This document shows positions 9,136 through 17,868 of a DNA stretch of 56,462 bases, piece by piece (the stretch's first letter is position 1; each line of letters starts with the position of its first letter). This DNA is from Bacteroidales bacterium (GTDB lineage: Bacteria; Bacteroidota; Bacteroidia; Bacteroidales; UBA932). The notes beneath the pieces are model-generated. The model saw only the letters and a list, made by a program, of their open reading frames with translations, searched no databases and was not told the DNA's origin. A program made the position numbers and the translations under genes. The stretch covers positions 1 to 56,462 of the forward strand of contig JAQXHU010000041.1 in NCBI GenBank assembly GCA_029007435.1. Reading direction: 5' to 3'.

Positions 9136-11019
9136 ATGAACAAGACTGTTTACAACATATTGACCTCATTTGCCGCTCTTGCCTCGGCAGTGCTGATAAG
9201 CTCCTGCGATGATTTTGAGCGGAAGGTCGTTGTCCCGGAGATAGACATTCCGGACGAAGTAGAGGTTGACGCTCTCGCGGACAGGCAGAACATCGTGCTC
9301 AAAAGCACGTACCCGTGGTTCGCTGAAGCCAATGAAAGCTGGATTACTCTTCACAAGTACCGCGGCCAGGCGTTGATCAAGGACTCCATTGTGTTCGAGT
9401 TGGCGAACAACAGCTCGCTTGACAGCCGTACCGGCTCTATTGACATCAGGCTGATGGACCAGATGACAAAGCGTATAAATATTGTCCAGGGTGGACTAGG
9501 GGAATATATAACGCTCTCAAATTCACTTCTTTATTTCAACAAGAACAAGGCGGAGGTGGTGATTCCTGTCAAGACGAGAGTTGACTGGACTCTGTCCAAG
9601 AGCTCAGAAAATGGCTTCTCTTTCTCAATGGTTGACCAGAACAATCTGAAAATTTCTGTGGAAAGGAATGAGACCGGAGCGGACAGGAGTGCTGAAGTGA
9701 CACTTACTTCGGTGAAAGATCCGGCCAAGACGGCGACTTTGAATGTCATCCAGAAAGACCTTGAGAGTCTCCTTTCGATTTCTCTTCCTGATGACGGCAA
9801 GAAAGCGGTGGTGAAGAAAGGCGGAGAGGAATTGACATTCCCTATTGCGGTGGATTCCAAGTATATATGCACAGCTTCCGATTCCTGGATTCATATTGTT
9901 TCAGCTCCGGAGATGGAGGGCAGTTTCGTTGTTGAGAATTTCGACATACAGTTCACTGTGGATCCCAACACGACCGGTGAGGAACGTGCCGGATGGATCA
10001 AAATTGCGGATGCGGCGCGCCCTGAATGCTGCGATTATTTCTATATCTATCAGCGCGGTGTCAGCAAGATCATCTACTGCAAGCCAGGAGGAACCGGTGA
10101 CGGGACCAGCTGGGAATACGCAATGGGCGATTTCGCCAAGGCGATGGCTGCGTGTGACAATCTCGGCGATATGGAAATCTGGGTGGCTGAAGGAGAATAC
10201 CATCTCAGCGCCGCTTTCACCAAGAAGACTGTCAATGCGTATGGCGGTTTCACGGGAAATGAAGTGGCTCTTGCCGAGAGAGATATGACAAAGAAGTCAA
10301 CCCTCATAGGCGGCGCCCACCAGCTTTGCTACGGATGGAACTCGACAGGTGCGGCTGGTGTGTACTACTACCTTGACGGATTCATCCTCAAAGGAACCAA
10401 CACGACTGCCGGAGATACCGGAAACATCCAGTTGTGGAAGGGCCACGGCCTCAGGAACTGTATTGTCTGCGACAATTATTACGGAAAGAATGCCGGAGGA
10501 TACTATGATGGAGCGAGGATAGTGAACTGCATTTTCTACAACAACAGCAGCGATTGGTCAGCCCCTGTTCATCTGGTTAACTCGGAGATGATTAACTCGC
10601 TGGTTGTCAATAATAAACCTAAATCGACCGGCGCAGCCGGAGGCATCCGCTGCAATGGTAATTCCAAAATAATCAACTGCGTTATATGGGGCAATTCAGG
10701 CAACAGCAGCGGTATCCAGATGTATCTTGACAATGACAAGCAAGGTACTTTTCTCAATTGCGCGATTATGGGCGGGCTGGTGTTCAACTCCGGCAGGATG
10801 CCTGCTTCTTATTCAGGAATCTTGACACTTACTGCTGACAATCCTGGATTTGCGGATCCCGATGCGCGTGATTACTCTTTGACCGCCGGTTCGGCCCTCA
10901 TCAACTCCGGAAACAATGCCGAGGTGCTGGCCCGCAACATTCTGAAGGACATTGTGGGCGAGGAGCGAATCCTTGACGGCACAGTTGACATCGGAGCGTA
11001 CGAGTACTGCAAGGACTGA
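9136..11019 (+). CDS. BACON-domain lipoprotein with C-terminal beta-helix
   Basis: The 627-aa surface lipoprotein (lipobox VLISSC, Cys about 24) has three repeated immunoglobulin-like modules of the BACON type in roughly residues 35-310, with WITL, SWIHIVS and similar motifs. The C-terminal half (about 315-625) starts YCKPGGTGDGTSWEYA and continues with NCIFYNN, NCVIWGNSG and NCAIMGG rungs. These are the hallmark of a right-handed parallel beta-helix of the choice-of-anchor/pectate-lyase-like type. It is the last gene of the operon, 35 bp after the NAGPA gene. Occupying the SusE-like position, it probably binds the glycan. A lyase or hydrolase activity for the helix cannot be excluded, but I see no catalytic signature. 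Confidence 0.85.
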   Translation: MNKTVYNILTSFAALASAVLISSCDDFERKVVVPEIDIPDEVEVDALADRQNIVLKSTYPWFAEANESWITLHKYRGQALIKDSIVFELANNSSLDSRTGSIDIRLMDQMTKRINIVQGGLGEYITLSNSLLYFNKNKAEVVIPVKTRVDWTLSKSSENGFSFSMVDQNNLKISVERNETGADRSAEVTLTSVKDPAKTATLNVIQKDLESLLSISLPDDGKKAVVKKGGEELTFPIAVDSKYICTASDSWIHIVSAPEMEGSFVVENFDIQFTVDPNTTGEERAGWIKIADAARPECCDYFYIYQRGVSKIIYCKPGGTGDGTSWEYAMGDFAKAMAACDNLGDMEIWVAEGEYHLSAAFTKKTVNAYGGFTGNEVALAERDMTKKSTLIGGAHQLCYGWNSTGAAGVYYYLDGFILKGTNTTAGDTGNIQLWKGHGLRNCIVCDNYYGKNAGGYYDGARIVNCIFYNNSSDWSAPVHLVNSEMINSLVVNNKPKSTGAAGGIRCNGNSKIINCVIWGNSGNSSGIQMYLDNDKQGTFLNCAIMGGLVFNSGRMPASYSGILTLTADNPGFADPDARDYSLTAGSALINSGNNAEVLARNILKDIVGEERILDGTVDIGAYEYCKD

Positions 11020-11048
11020 CGCTCTACTGAAAATTTCGATTCTATTTG

Positions 11049-11086
11049 CACGAGGCTGGCCTTTTTGGTCGGCCTCTCGTGTTTTC
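11049..11086 (+). terminator. Terminator after the locus 1 sus operon
   Basis: A 10-bp stem (11052-11061 with 11067-11076, including G-U pairs) with a TTTTT loop is followed by TCGTGTTTT. It lies 33 bp past the BACON gene. The T tail is short, so it may be leaky. In the remaining 11087-11228 I see only a short AAAAT-GAG-T-ATTTT hairpin-like element near 11190 and no gene. Confidence 0.55.
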
Positions 11087-11228
11087 CCGGCATCGGCAAC
11101 ACTTTCTCCGGGTCTATTTGGAACGGCTCATTTGTATGATAGCCATCAGAATCAGCTTCCGTTATGTTGACCACGACTAAGCTCGAAAATGAGTATTTTA
11201 AGCTCTCATAACCAATAAATCCAACATT

Positions 11229-11885
11229 ATGATAGTAGCTTATTTGAGAGTCAGCACAGTCAAGCAGAATCCTGAGAATCAGAAAGATGAAATCAGACGT
11301 TTTTCTGAGGAACAGCATTTTCATATAGATTCCTGGGTTACTGAGACAGTGAGCGGAAAGATTTCATTCAGAAAGCGCAGGCTCGGCCGCCTGCTCAAAA
11401 AACTCAATGCCGGTGACAGCCTTGTCGTGACCGAAATATCTCGCCTGAGCCGCTCACTGACTGAGATTATGGGCATTATGGGAGAGTGTCTTGAAAAGCG
11501 GATCTGCCTTTACACCACCAAAGAGCGTTACACATTCGATGACAGCATCAACAGCAAGGTGCTCTGTTTCGCATTCGGCCTTGTGGCCGAGATTGAGAGG
11601 AACCTTATTTCTATGCGCACGAAAGAAGCACTCGCCCTGAAGCGGGCGGAAGGCGTCCAGCTTGGAAGACGGGCCGGAAGCGATGTCAAGATGCAGCTGA
11701 TCAAGGAGAATGTGAGCCGCATCAACGCTATGCTGAATGCAGGGATGACTGTGACAAAAATGTGCAGGAGAATCGGAATATCCAGAAACACTTGGTATCG
11801 CTACACCAAAACTGAAATAGTAAAAGAGCGGCCTGCCGAAAGTAAGCCGGAGACCGCCCTGATATGGAATACTTCAGAGTCTTGA
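11229..11885 (+). CDS. Mpi-type serine site-specific recombinase (DNA invertase)
   Basis: This 218-aa resolvase/invertase-family serine recombinase has MIVAYLRVSTVKQNPENQ with the nucleophile serine at residue 9, a catalytic core to about 130 (SRLSRSLTEIMGI, then the long E helix with AEIERNLISMRTKEALA) and a C-terminal HTH (MTVTKMCRRIGISRNTWYRY). The overall pattern, especially INSKVLCFAFGLVAEIERNLIS, closely follows the Bacteroides fragilis master DNA invertase Mpi, which flips many capsule promoters. It stands alone and ends exactly where the convergent GH2 gene ends. I found no long inverted repeat next to it, so any target may be distant. Confidence 0.93.
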   Translation: MIVAYLRVSTVKQNPENQKDEIRRFSEEQHFHIDSWVTETVSGKISFRKRRLGRLLKKLNAGDSLVVTEISRLSRSLTEIMGIMGECLEKRICLYTTKERYTFDDSINSKVLCFAFGLVAEIERNLISMRTKEALALKRAEGVQLGRRAGSDVKMQLIKENVSRINAMLNAGMTVTKMCRRIGISRNTWYRYTKTEIVKERPAESKPETALIWNTSES

Positions 11886-14432
11886 TTAATCAACCTCTAT
11901 AACCGCTTTCCTGAGGCCTTTGGCCGAAGCCTCCAGAACTGCCGGCCCTGATGATTTTCCGGCCTCGACAATCACTGTCATCTGTCCGGAGAAAAGGTGC
12001 ATTGACGGTTTGAAGAACGATTCCAGACAGGCAGGATCGCCATTTGCAACCGCCTTGAAAGAACCGTTGCCGCTTACATTTACATTCACGAGGCGGCTGT
12101 CACAAGGCACGGGATTGCCCTCTTTGTCCACTACGCTGACATTGACATAGATAAGTTCCGGCTGGCCTTCGATATGTCCGCAGTGCCGCCAAGCGCTCTT
12201 GAACTCTGTGAGTTTCAGGCTATAAGGCTTTCCGGCTGTCCGTATGGTTTCCTCTGCGGCCGGTCTGCCGTTCCCGTCATAGGCCACAACCTTGATTTCT
12301 CCAGGACAGTAAACCGCATCCTGCCAGATGAGCCTGTACCTGTCCATCAGCACTTCGTCTGAAGGCAGAATCCCGTTCCATCCGTCGCAGTCCTGCACTG
12401 ATTTTTTCCGTATGCCCTGGCTGACTCCGTTGATAAACAGTTCGGCGGACGGATAAGAAGTGTAAACCACCACCGGAATGTTCCTGCCTTCCTTTCCCGG
12501 CCAGGTCCAGTGAGGCAGGATGTGCAATGTCGGACTTTCTGTGTTCCAGACACTTCTGTACAGATAGTACCTGTCTTTTGGAATGGATGCCAGGTCGATG
12601 ATTCCGAACATAGAAGAATGGTTCGGCCAGGAGTCCGTGTCGTATGGAGTAGGCTCTCCTAGATAGTCGAAACCGGTCCATACAAACTGTCCCGCCATCC
12701 ACGGATAGGCCTCGTCGGCCGCAAAATCCACGTCAGGTATGTTGGACCAGTAGCAGAACTCGGTATCATAGGAAGAGGACTGGTTGCCCGGATGTCTCCT
12801 TGAGGCGGCCCTGAGGTCCGGAAAACCGGCAGGAACATTGCCTTCGCTGTCTGCTTCTCCCGGCAGATGATATATGCCACGGGAGCTTACAGTGGAGGCG
12901 GTCTCGGAGCCAAGTATCAGGTTCTGGGGCAGTTTGCCATAGGCCTCAGTGTATCTGCGCGGCTTGTAATTGAATCCGGGAACGTCCAGCCGGGCGGCAA
13001 ACCCGTTATTCACGACAGCGTCGAACTGGTCCATTCCGCAGGTCACTTCCCTTGTAGGATCTTCCCTGTGGCAAATGTCCTGAAGCCAGGATGCGATTTT
13101 GTATCCTTCTTTGGTCCACTGCGTAGGCACCTCATTGCCGATGCTCCACAAAATCACGGAAGGGGAGTTCCTGAAATGCCGCACCATATTCACTACATCT
13201 TTTTCGGCCCATTCGTTGAAAAACCTGTGGTAGCCGTTCTGGCATTTGGCGACATCCCATTCATCGAAAGTTTCCGGCATTATCATAAGCCCCATTTCGT
13301 CGCAGAGCTCCACAAGTTCCTCGGCGGGCATATTGTGGGATGTCCTGATGGCATCGCATCCCATATCTTTCAGCATTTCAAGCTGATGCCTTAAGGCCGA
13401 GCTGTTCACTGCCGATCCTAAAGGGCCCAAGTCGTGATGCATACACACGCCTTTGATGATGCGGCGTTCCCCATTGAGGAAGAAGCCTTTGTCCGCAATG
13501 AATTCCACTGTCCTGATGCCGAATTTAGTGGAGCAGGAATCGAGCGCGGTTCCGTTGCGGCTGATCAATGTGACGGCCGTGTACAATGCAGGATTTTCCG
13601 GGGACCAGAGTTCCGGAGACTCCACTGTCAGGTTCTGCACAGCCGGATCCCCGTGGCAGATGGCCCTGTCGTCTTCTTTTTCAGCGACGGCAATTCCTTT
13701 ATTGTCAAGGATTTTAGTATTGAAATGCAGAATCTCGCCCTCTGAGGCCCCTTCTACCGGAATTGAAATCCGGACACTGGCATAGCCGTCTTTGACGTAA
13801 GGGGTGGTGACAAATGTCCCCCATACAGGAATGTGAACGTCAGGCACTTCGAGCAGTCTGACTTTTCTGTACAATCCGGCGCCAGGATACCAGCGGGAGG
13901 AGAACGGCCTGTTCTCAAGCAATACGGCGATTTCGTTGCTGCCTGGCTTCAGCGCCTCTGTGATGTCGCAGTTGAATGAATTGTAGCCGTATGGCCATTC
14001 GAATACTTCCTTGCCGTTGACAAGAATCCTGGCCTCACTCATCGCACCATCGAAAAGCAGAATTTTCCGGCCGCCGTCAACTGTTTCAATATCAATGTTT
14101 CTGCGGTAGCAGCCCTTGCCCATATACGGCAGTCCGCCGCTCCTTCCGGTCTTCTGGGACGCCTCTTTCTCCCCGTTCTGGACAACAGCGACGGTCTGAA
14201 GGTCGTTCTCAATCGAGAAAGGCCCGCTTATCGCCCAGTCGTGTGGAATTTTGACATTTTCCCATCCTTCGGACGCTTTCCAGTCGTGGTCCTTGCGGAA
14301 CTGCCAGCCAGTCAATGTGGTGACTTTGCGGAGCGGGGCCTGTTTCCCCGCCTCGGCCGCATTTGCCTGCATTCCTTCTCCAAAGAAAATCGCAGCTGCG
14401 AGAAGTGATAATATTGTGCTGAACTTATTCAT
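11886..14432 (-). CDS. GH2 beta-galactosidase, secreted
   Basis: This is an 848-aa exo-glycosidase with a signal peptide (1-25). It has the GH2 sugar-binding domain (about 35-195, with IPHDW), an immunoglobulin-like middle domain, and a TIM barrel (about 310-600). E434 in ILWSIGNEVP is the acid/base and E510 in ILGSETAST the nucleophile. C-terminal DUF4982-like and GH2 C-terminal beta-domains extend to residue 848. This architecture is common in Bacteroidetes beta-galactosidases. It lies 20 bp downstream of the GH53 galactanase gene in the same orientation, so a joint role in degrading beta-1,4-galactan to galactose is likely. Sugar specificity within GH2 is inferred from this neighbour. Confidence 0.93.
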   Translation of the reverse strand: MNKFSTILSLLAAAIFFGEGMQANAAEAGKQAPLRKVTTLTGWQFRKDHDWKASEGWENVKIPHDWAISGPFSIENDLQTVAVVQNGEKEASQKTGRSGGLPYMGKGCYRRNIDIETVDGGRKILLFDGAMSEARILVNGKEVFEWPYGYNSFNCDITEALKPGSNEIAVLLENRPFSSRWYPGAGLYRKVRLLEVPDVHIPVWGTFVTTPYVKDGYASVRISIPVEGASEGEILHFNTKILDNKGIAVAEKEDDRAICHGDPAVQNLTVESPELWSPENPALYTAVTLISRNGTALDSCSTKFGIRTVEFIADKGFFLNGERRIIKGVCMHHDLGPLGSAVNSSALRHQLEMLKDMGCDAIRTSHNMPAEELVELCDEMGLMIMPETFDEWDVAKCQNGYHRFFNEWAEKDVVNMVRHFRNSPSVILWSIGNEVPTQWTKEGYKIASWLQDICHREDPTREVTCGMDQFDAVVNNGFAARLDVPGFNYKPRRYTEAYGKLPQNLILGSETASTVSSRGIYHLPGEADSEGNVPAGFPDLRAASRRHPGNQSSSYDTEFCYWSNIPDVDFAADEAYPWMAGQFVWTGFDYLGEPTPYDTDSWPNHSSMFGIIDLASIPKDRYYLYRSVWNTESPTLHILPHWTWPGKEGRNIPVVVYTSYPSAELFINGVSQGIRKKSVQDCDGWNGILPSDEVLMDRYRLIWQDAVYCPGEIKVVAYDGNGRPAAEETIRTAGKPYSLKLTEFKSAWRHCGHIEGQPELIYVNVSVVDKEGNPVPCDSRLVNVNVSGNGSFKAVANGDPACLESFFKPSMHLFSGQMTVIVEAGKSSGPAVLEASAKGLRKAVIEVD

Positions 14433-14452
14433 ATTATAATTTTGTTATTCAG

Positions 14453-15526
14453 TTATTTGCGTGTGGATGCAATCCGGAAGGCATCCATAGCGTGAGTCGG
14501 CTTTCCATCTTTGAACGCACCCATCTTGTATGCGTCATTGCCCTCGCCCGGAGCTTCAGGCTCCCAGTAGAACACTCCAAGACAGTAGCTGTTTTTCATC
14601 GCATTTGTCAGGAGATAATTGAGCATATCGTAAGCGGTGTTTTCATACCAGTAGTCCATTCCGGTCTCGCATATCATCACTTTGTGGCCGTACTGGGTAG
14701 CAAGAGTTGTGATGTTGGTGAGGCAGTTCTGTACAGACGCCTGCCATTCCTGGCCCGGATATATTGACAGCCCGATGATGTCGTATTTGCCTCCGTACTG
14801 CCTGAGCGGATCGAGAACATATTTCACGTGTTCAATGTCGTGACCGTTGTCAATGTGGACGATGACCTTGGCGTCCGGATAGACCGCCTTTACTGCCTCA
14901 TATCCGGCATTGTGGAGTTCCACGTAGCCTTTCGGGTTTTTCCATATGTACCCGCCGTAGTCCACGATTTCAGTCGCCTTGCCGGATTCATCTCTCCTTT
15001 TGTGGTAAAGCATTCCGTTGGCGACTTCGTTTCCGACCTGCACCCATTTGACATCTATCTGATTGTCCTTCAGTAACTGAAGAACTTCACGGGTATGGTC
15101 TCCCACTGCTTTCTTCAGTCCGTCGAGGTCATAGTCCGCCCACGCTGCCGGGATTACCTGCTGGCCCGGATCCGCCCACCAGTCGCTGTAATGGAAATCA
15201 ATCATCAGCCTCATTCCGTTGGCCTTGGCCCTGAGAGCCATTTCCAGTACATCCTCCTTGCTTGAGAACCTGTCGGATGGATTGACCCATACCCTCAGCC
15301 TGATTGAGTTCATTCCGCACTGTCTCATAAGGGCTGTGCATTCGGTCTCCACGCCATTCTGATTGTAGAACTTGCGTCCTTCGCTTTCGAGTTTTGTCGT
15401 CCAGCTGATGTCGGCGCCGAGAGCGAATGACGTGGAGGATGAGGAAGATCCCCCGTTGTCATCTTTGGAGCATCCGCAGATGATGAGGAATGACGCTAAA
15501 ATGCTTAATACTCTTTTACTTGTCAT
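14453..15526 (-). CDS. GH53 arabinogalactan endo-beta-1,4-galactanase, lipoprotein
   Basis: This 357-aa enzyme has a lipoprotein signal (Cys19 in LIICGC) and a serine-rich linker, pointing to surface or periplasmic anchoring. The GH53 barrel begins FALGADISW and carries RLRVWVNP, DFHYSDWWADPG, acid/base E167 in WVQVGNEVANG and nucleophile E287 in VMICETGMDYW. The GH53 family acts on type I arabinogalactan and pectic beta-1,4-galactan. It is the first gene of a two-gene minus-strand unit with the GH2 gene. Its upstream region is occupied by the 15531-15786 repeat element, which may alter its promoter. Confidence 0.97.
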   Translation of the reverse strand: MTSKRVLSILASFLIICGCSKDDNGGSSSSSTSFALGADISWTTKLESEGRKFYNQNGVETECTALMRQCGMNSIRLRVWVNPSDRFSSKEDVLEMALRAKANGMRLMIDFHYSDWWADPGQQVIPAAWADYDLDGLKKAVGDHTREVLQLLKDNQIDVKWVQVGNEVANGMLYHKRRDESGKATEIVDYGGYIWKNPKGYVELHNAGYEAVKAVYPDAKVIVHIDNGHDIEHVKYVLDPLRQYGGKYDIIGLSIYPGQEWQASVQNCLTNITTLATQYGHKVMICETGMDYWYENTAYDMLNYLLTNAMKNSYCLGVFYWEPEAPGEGNDAYKMGAFKDGKPTHAMDAFRIASTRK

Positions 15527-15530
15527 ATTC

Positions 15531-15786
15531 AGTTATTGTTTAAGTTTCGCAAATTGCAAAATATTGTGTTTCATAGTGATTATCGCTTAATGCGGGCAAA
15601 GGCCAACGCACTTTTATTTGTCCACGCTACCCTTTTCCTAAATCCCTACCGTCCCTCCGGGCTGCTCGCTGCAAAAGGCCACTGGACTTTTGCTTTTCCG
15701 CTCCCGACCCCGGGAAAGGGACTTACCCTCGGCCTGAAGGCCTCAAAAGCAGTTGTTTCGCTCTGCGAAACTTGAGTTATTGTTTA
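15531..15786. mobile_element. MITE-like element with terminal inverted repeats
   Basis: The segment 15542-15773 (232 bp) begins AAGTTTCGCA and ends TGCGAAACTT, a perfect 10-bp inverted repeat. Just outside lie 12-bp direct repeats AGTTATTGTTTA at 15531-15542 and 15775-15786, as expected of a target-site duplication; the right copy includes the stop codon of the BASS transporter gene. The interior is more GC-rich than normal intergenic DNA. It holds hairpins (15671-15693, GCAAAAG...CTTTTGC, and 15756-15770, GTTTCGC-TCT-GCGAAAC) but no gene. One base of asymmetry on the right (G at 15774) weakens the case. Confidence 0.55.
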
Positions 15787-16788
15787 TTGTTTTGTGTCCC
15801 TGTTTTCCTCCCGGTAAATCTGCCAGGAGTTGTAAAGATTGTGCCAGATGCTGTAAAGCCCTCCGGCAATAGATGTCTCCGGAGTCAGGAAGGTATATCC
15901 CATCCATATCGCGAAAACTGTGTTTTTCTGTCCCAATGACTGTCCGCAGGTGATTTCCCTGGACTTCAGCATTGATTCTCCGCGGCGCATTCTGTCATAT
16001 ATGCAGCCGGAAACGTGGCCCAGCCAGAACTGGAGGACGCAGCAGATGAGTGACACTCCGGCGATTGACAGCAGAAGTCCGGCTCCGAGGGTGCTGTGCA
16101 CTATCGATTTGGTGGTGACGACTATGGCGAGGCAGAGGCCTACTGCCCAGATATAGAATGCGAAGTCTGCATTTTTGGCAAGTTTCCGGTGGAGTCTCGG
16201 AAGAAGGTATCTGATGAGCCAGGCGCAGAAGCACGGCAGGATGAGCAGCGGGAATACTTTTGCGAGAATCATCGAGAATGCCGTGATGAAATCCACCCCG
16301 GCAAGAGGCTGGATCAGCGGAACGACGGCCGGGACAACAGCAGCGGTCAGAAGGTTTATCAATATTGTATAAGTGGTGATGCCCGCCACATCTCCTCCGA
16401 GCTTTTTTGTCACCACGGCGGCCGCAGTGGCCGTTGGGCAGATGAGACACAGCATTGCGCTCTCAATCAATACAATGCAGCTTTCTTCTCCCGGCAGGAA
16501 TCTTTTGATTGCGAGTATTGCCAGTCCCAGCAACGTGAATGAGCCTCCCTGGATGAGCAGCAGCCACCAGTGCCATCTGTGCGGTTTCAGGTCTTTCGGC
16601 TCAATCCGGCAGAAAGTCAGGAAAAGCATTGCGAAGATAATCAGAGGCTGGACGAGCCTTACTGTCCTTTCAAGCGCCGGCCCGGCCGGATGGAGAATCG
16701 GACTGAAATGGTATATCAGATATATGGCTGCCCCCACCGTCATCGATATCGGCAGTATCCAGTCTTTCGCTGTTTTCTTTAAACTCAT
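15784..16788 (-). CDS. Bile acid:sodium symporter (BASS) family transporter
   Basis: The 334-aa integral membrane protein has about nine to ten hydrophobic helices. The BASS-type core is CLICPTATAAAVVTKKLGG (about residues 115-135), and a second conserved segment (GQSLGQKNTVFAIWMGYTFL, about 285-305) matches the crossover region. The ATG at 16788 is chosen because a -7 box lies at 16807-16814, which would place an upstream ATG (16851) outside the transcript. It diverges from the EEP gene and shares its promoter region. The substrate is unknown; family members carry organic anions such as bile acids, pantoate or keto acids with sodium. Confidence 0.88.
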   Translation of the reverse strand: MSLKKTAKDWILPISMTVGAAIYLIYHFSPILHPAGPALERTVRLVQPLIIFAMLFLTFCRIEPKDLKPHRWHWWLLLIQGGSFTLLGLAILAIKRFLPGEESCIVLIESAMLCLICPTATAAAVVTKKLGGDVAGITTYTILINLLTAAVVPAVVPLIQPLAGVDFITAFSMILAKVFPLLILPCFCAWLIRYLLPRLHRKLAKNADFAFYIWAVGLCLAIVVTTKSIVHSTLGAGLLLSIAGVSLICCVLQFWLGHVSGCIYDRMRRGESMLKSREITCGQSLGQKNTVFAIWMGYTFLTPETSIAGGLYSIWHNLYNSWQIYREENRDTKQ

Positions 16789-16794
16789 CAGAAA

Positions 16795-16823
16795 TTGATA
16801 TTTCCGCAAAAATACTAAATTTG
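16795..16823 (+). promoter_or_regulatory. Promoter of the EEP gene
   Basis: TTG (16795-16797), an 18-bp spacer and TAAATTTG (16816-16823) fit a plus-strand Bacteroidetes promoter with a start near 16830. Confidence 0.55.
16807..16814 (-). promoter_or_regulatory. -7 box of the BASS transporter promoter
   Basis: On the minus strand this reads TATTTTTG, placing transcription start near 16800, 12 nt before the transporter ATG. It is one base away from the plus-strand -7 box, so the two divergent promoters overlap. No good -33 element is visible. Confidence 0.5.
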
Positions 16824-16878
16824 TGACTTGTTCGGAACTTTTTACGGACAATGAAAAGAAAACAATTATTATGGAATT

Positions 16879-17859
16879 ATGATAAAAAAGAGTTTGGCAG
16901 CATTTGCTGCGCTGATTTTAGCGGGGTTCATAGCGGTTACCTGCTTTGCCGGGACACCGGGGAACAAGGCCCGGAAGAATTTGAAACTGGTCTATTGGAA
17001 CATCCAGAACGGTATGTGGAGCGGCCAGGGAGAGAATTATGACTCGTTCGTGAAATGGGTCCGCAAACAGAAACCGGACATCTGCGTTTGGTGCGAGGCC
17101 CAGTCAATCTGGGAGACCGGCACGGCTAAAAAAATGCCGGAAAAAGACCGCTACCTTACTGACAACTGGGGAGAGCTTGCGGCAAGATATGGCCATAAAT
17201 ACTGGGCCATAGGGGCACACAGGGACAATTATCCTCAGGTGGTCACTTCGAAATACCCTATCGAGACAGTGAAAAAGATTGCAGGTGAGGCCCCTGACAG
17301 CATTGTCACACACGGAGCAGGATGGTTCAGGATAAATGTCGACGGCCAGGAACTCAACATTGTCACCCTCCACACCTGGCCACAGGCCTATGCCTATCAG
17401 GCCACCAACAGGGATTCCAGCAAGGCTGTCAACGGAGGAGACCATTACCGGAGAATGGAGATAGAATATATCTGCCGGCACACGGTGGCCGGGGCCGAAG
17501 ATGACGGTCTATGGATGATGATGGGTGACTTCAATTCCCGTTCAAGGGTGGACGATTACAAATATAAGAAGCCGGAGAATTACACCGGATACCTCGTGCA
17601 CGACTACATTGCCGGAAATACGTTCTACATTGACGCAGTTGAGCGCAAGCACCCCGGCACATTCATAACATCTACAGGAGGCGAGTCCAGAATCGATTAT
17701 CTCTACTGCAGCCCGAAACTGTACGAAAAAATGAAATCGGCGGACATCATTTCGGATTCATACACGACTCCGGTCCGCGACCCGGAGGGCCTCTCCAATT
17801 TCTGGCATCCGTCGGACCACAGGCCTATTGTGGCTGAGTTTGACTTGAGAATCCGCTGA
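16879..17859 (+). CDS. Secreted endonuclease/exonuclease/phosphatase (EEP) family protein
   Basis: This is a 326-aa protein with an N-terminal signal peptide (about 1-25, ending in CFAG) and an EEP domain. The metal and phosphate-binding motifs are recognisable: YWNIQNG near residue 40, WCEAQ near 74, TLHTW near 172, MMGDFNSRS near 215 and HPSDHRPIVAEF at the C terminus. The fold covers DNases, sphingomyelinases and inositol phosphatases; an exported version suggests scavenging of phosphate from a phosphodiester or monoester outside the cytoplasm. The substrate cannot be read from the sequence. It is followed 9 bp later by the YgjP-like gene and is probably cotranscribed. Confidence 0.88.
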   Translation: MIKKSLAAFAALILAGFIAVTCFAGTPGNKARKNLKLVYWNIQNGMWSGQGENYDSFVKWVRKQKPDICVWCEAQSIWETGTAKKMPEKDRYLTDNWGELAARYGHKYWAIGAHRDNYPQVVTSKYPIETVKKIAGEAPDSIVTHGAGWFRINVDGQELNIVTLHTWPQAYAYQATNRDSSKAVNGGDHYRRMEIEYICRHTVAGAEDDGLWMMMGDFNSRSRVDDYKYKKPENYTGYLVHDYIAGNTFYIDAVERKHPGTFITSTGGESRIDYLYCSPKLYEKMKSADIISDSYTTPVRDPEGLSNFWHPSDHRPIVAEFDLRIR

Positions 17860-17868
17860 TTCCGGACG

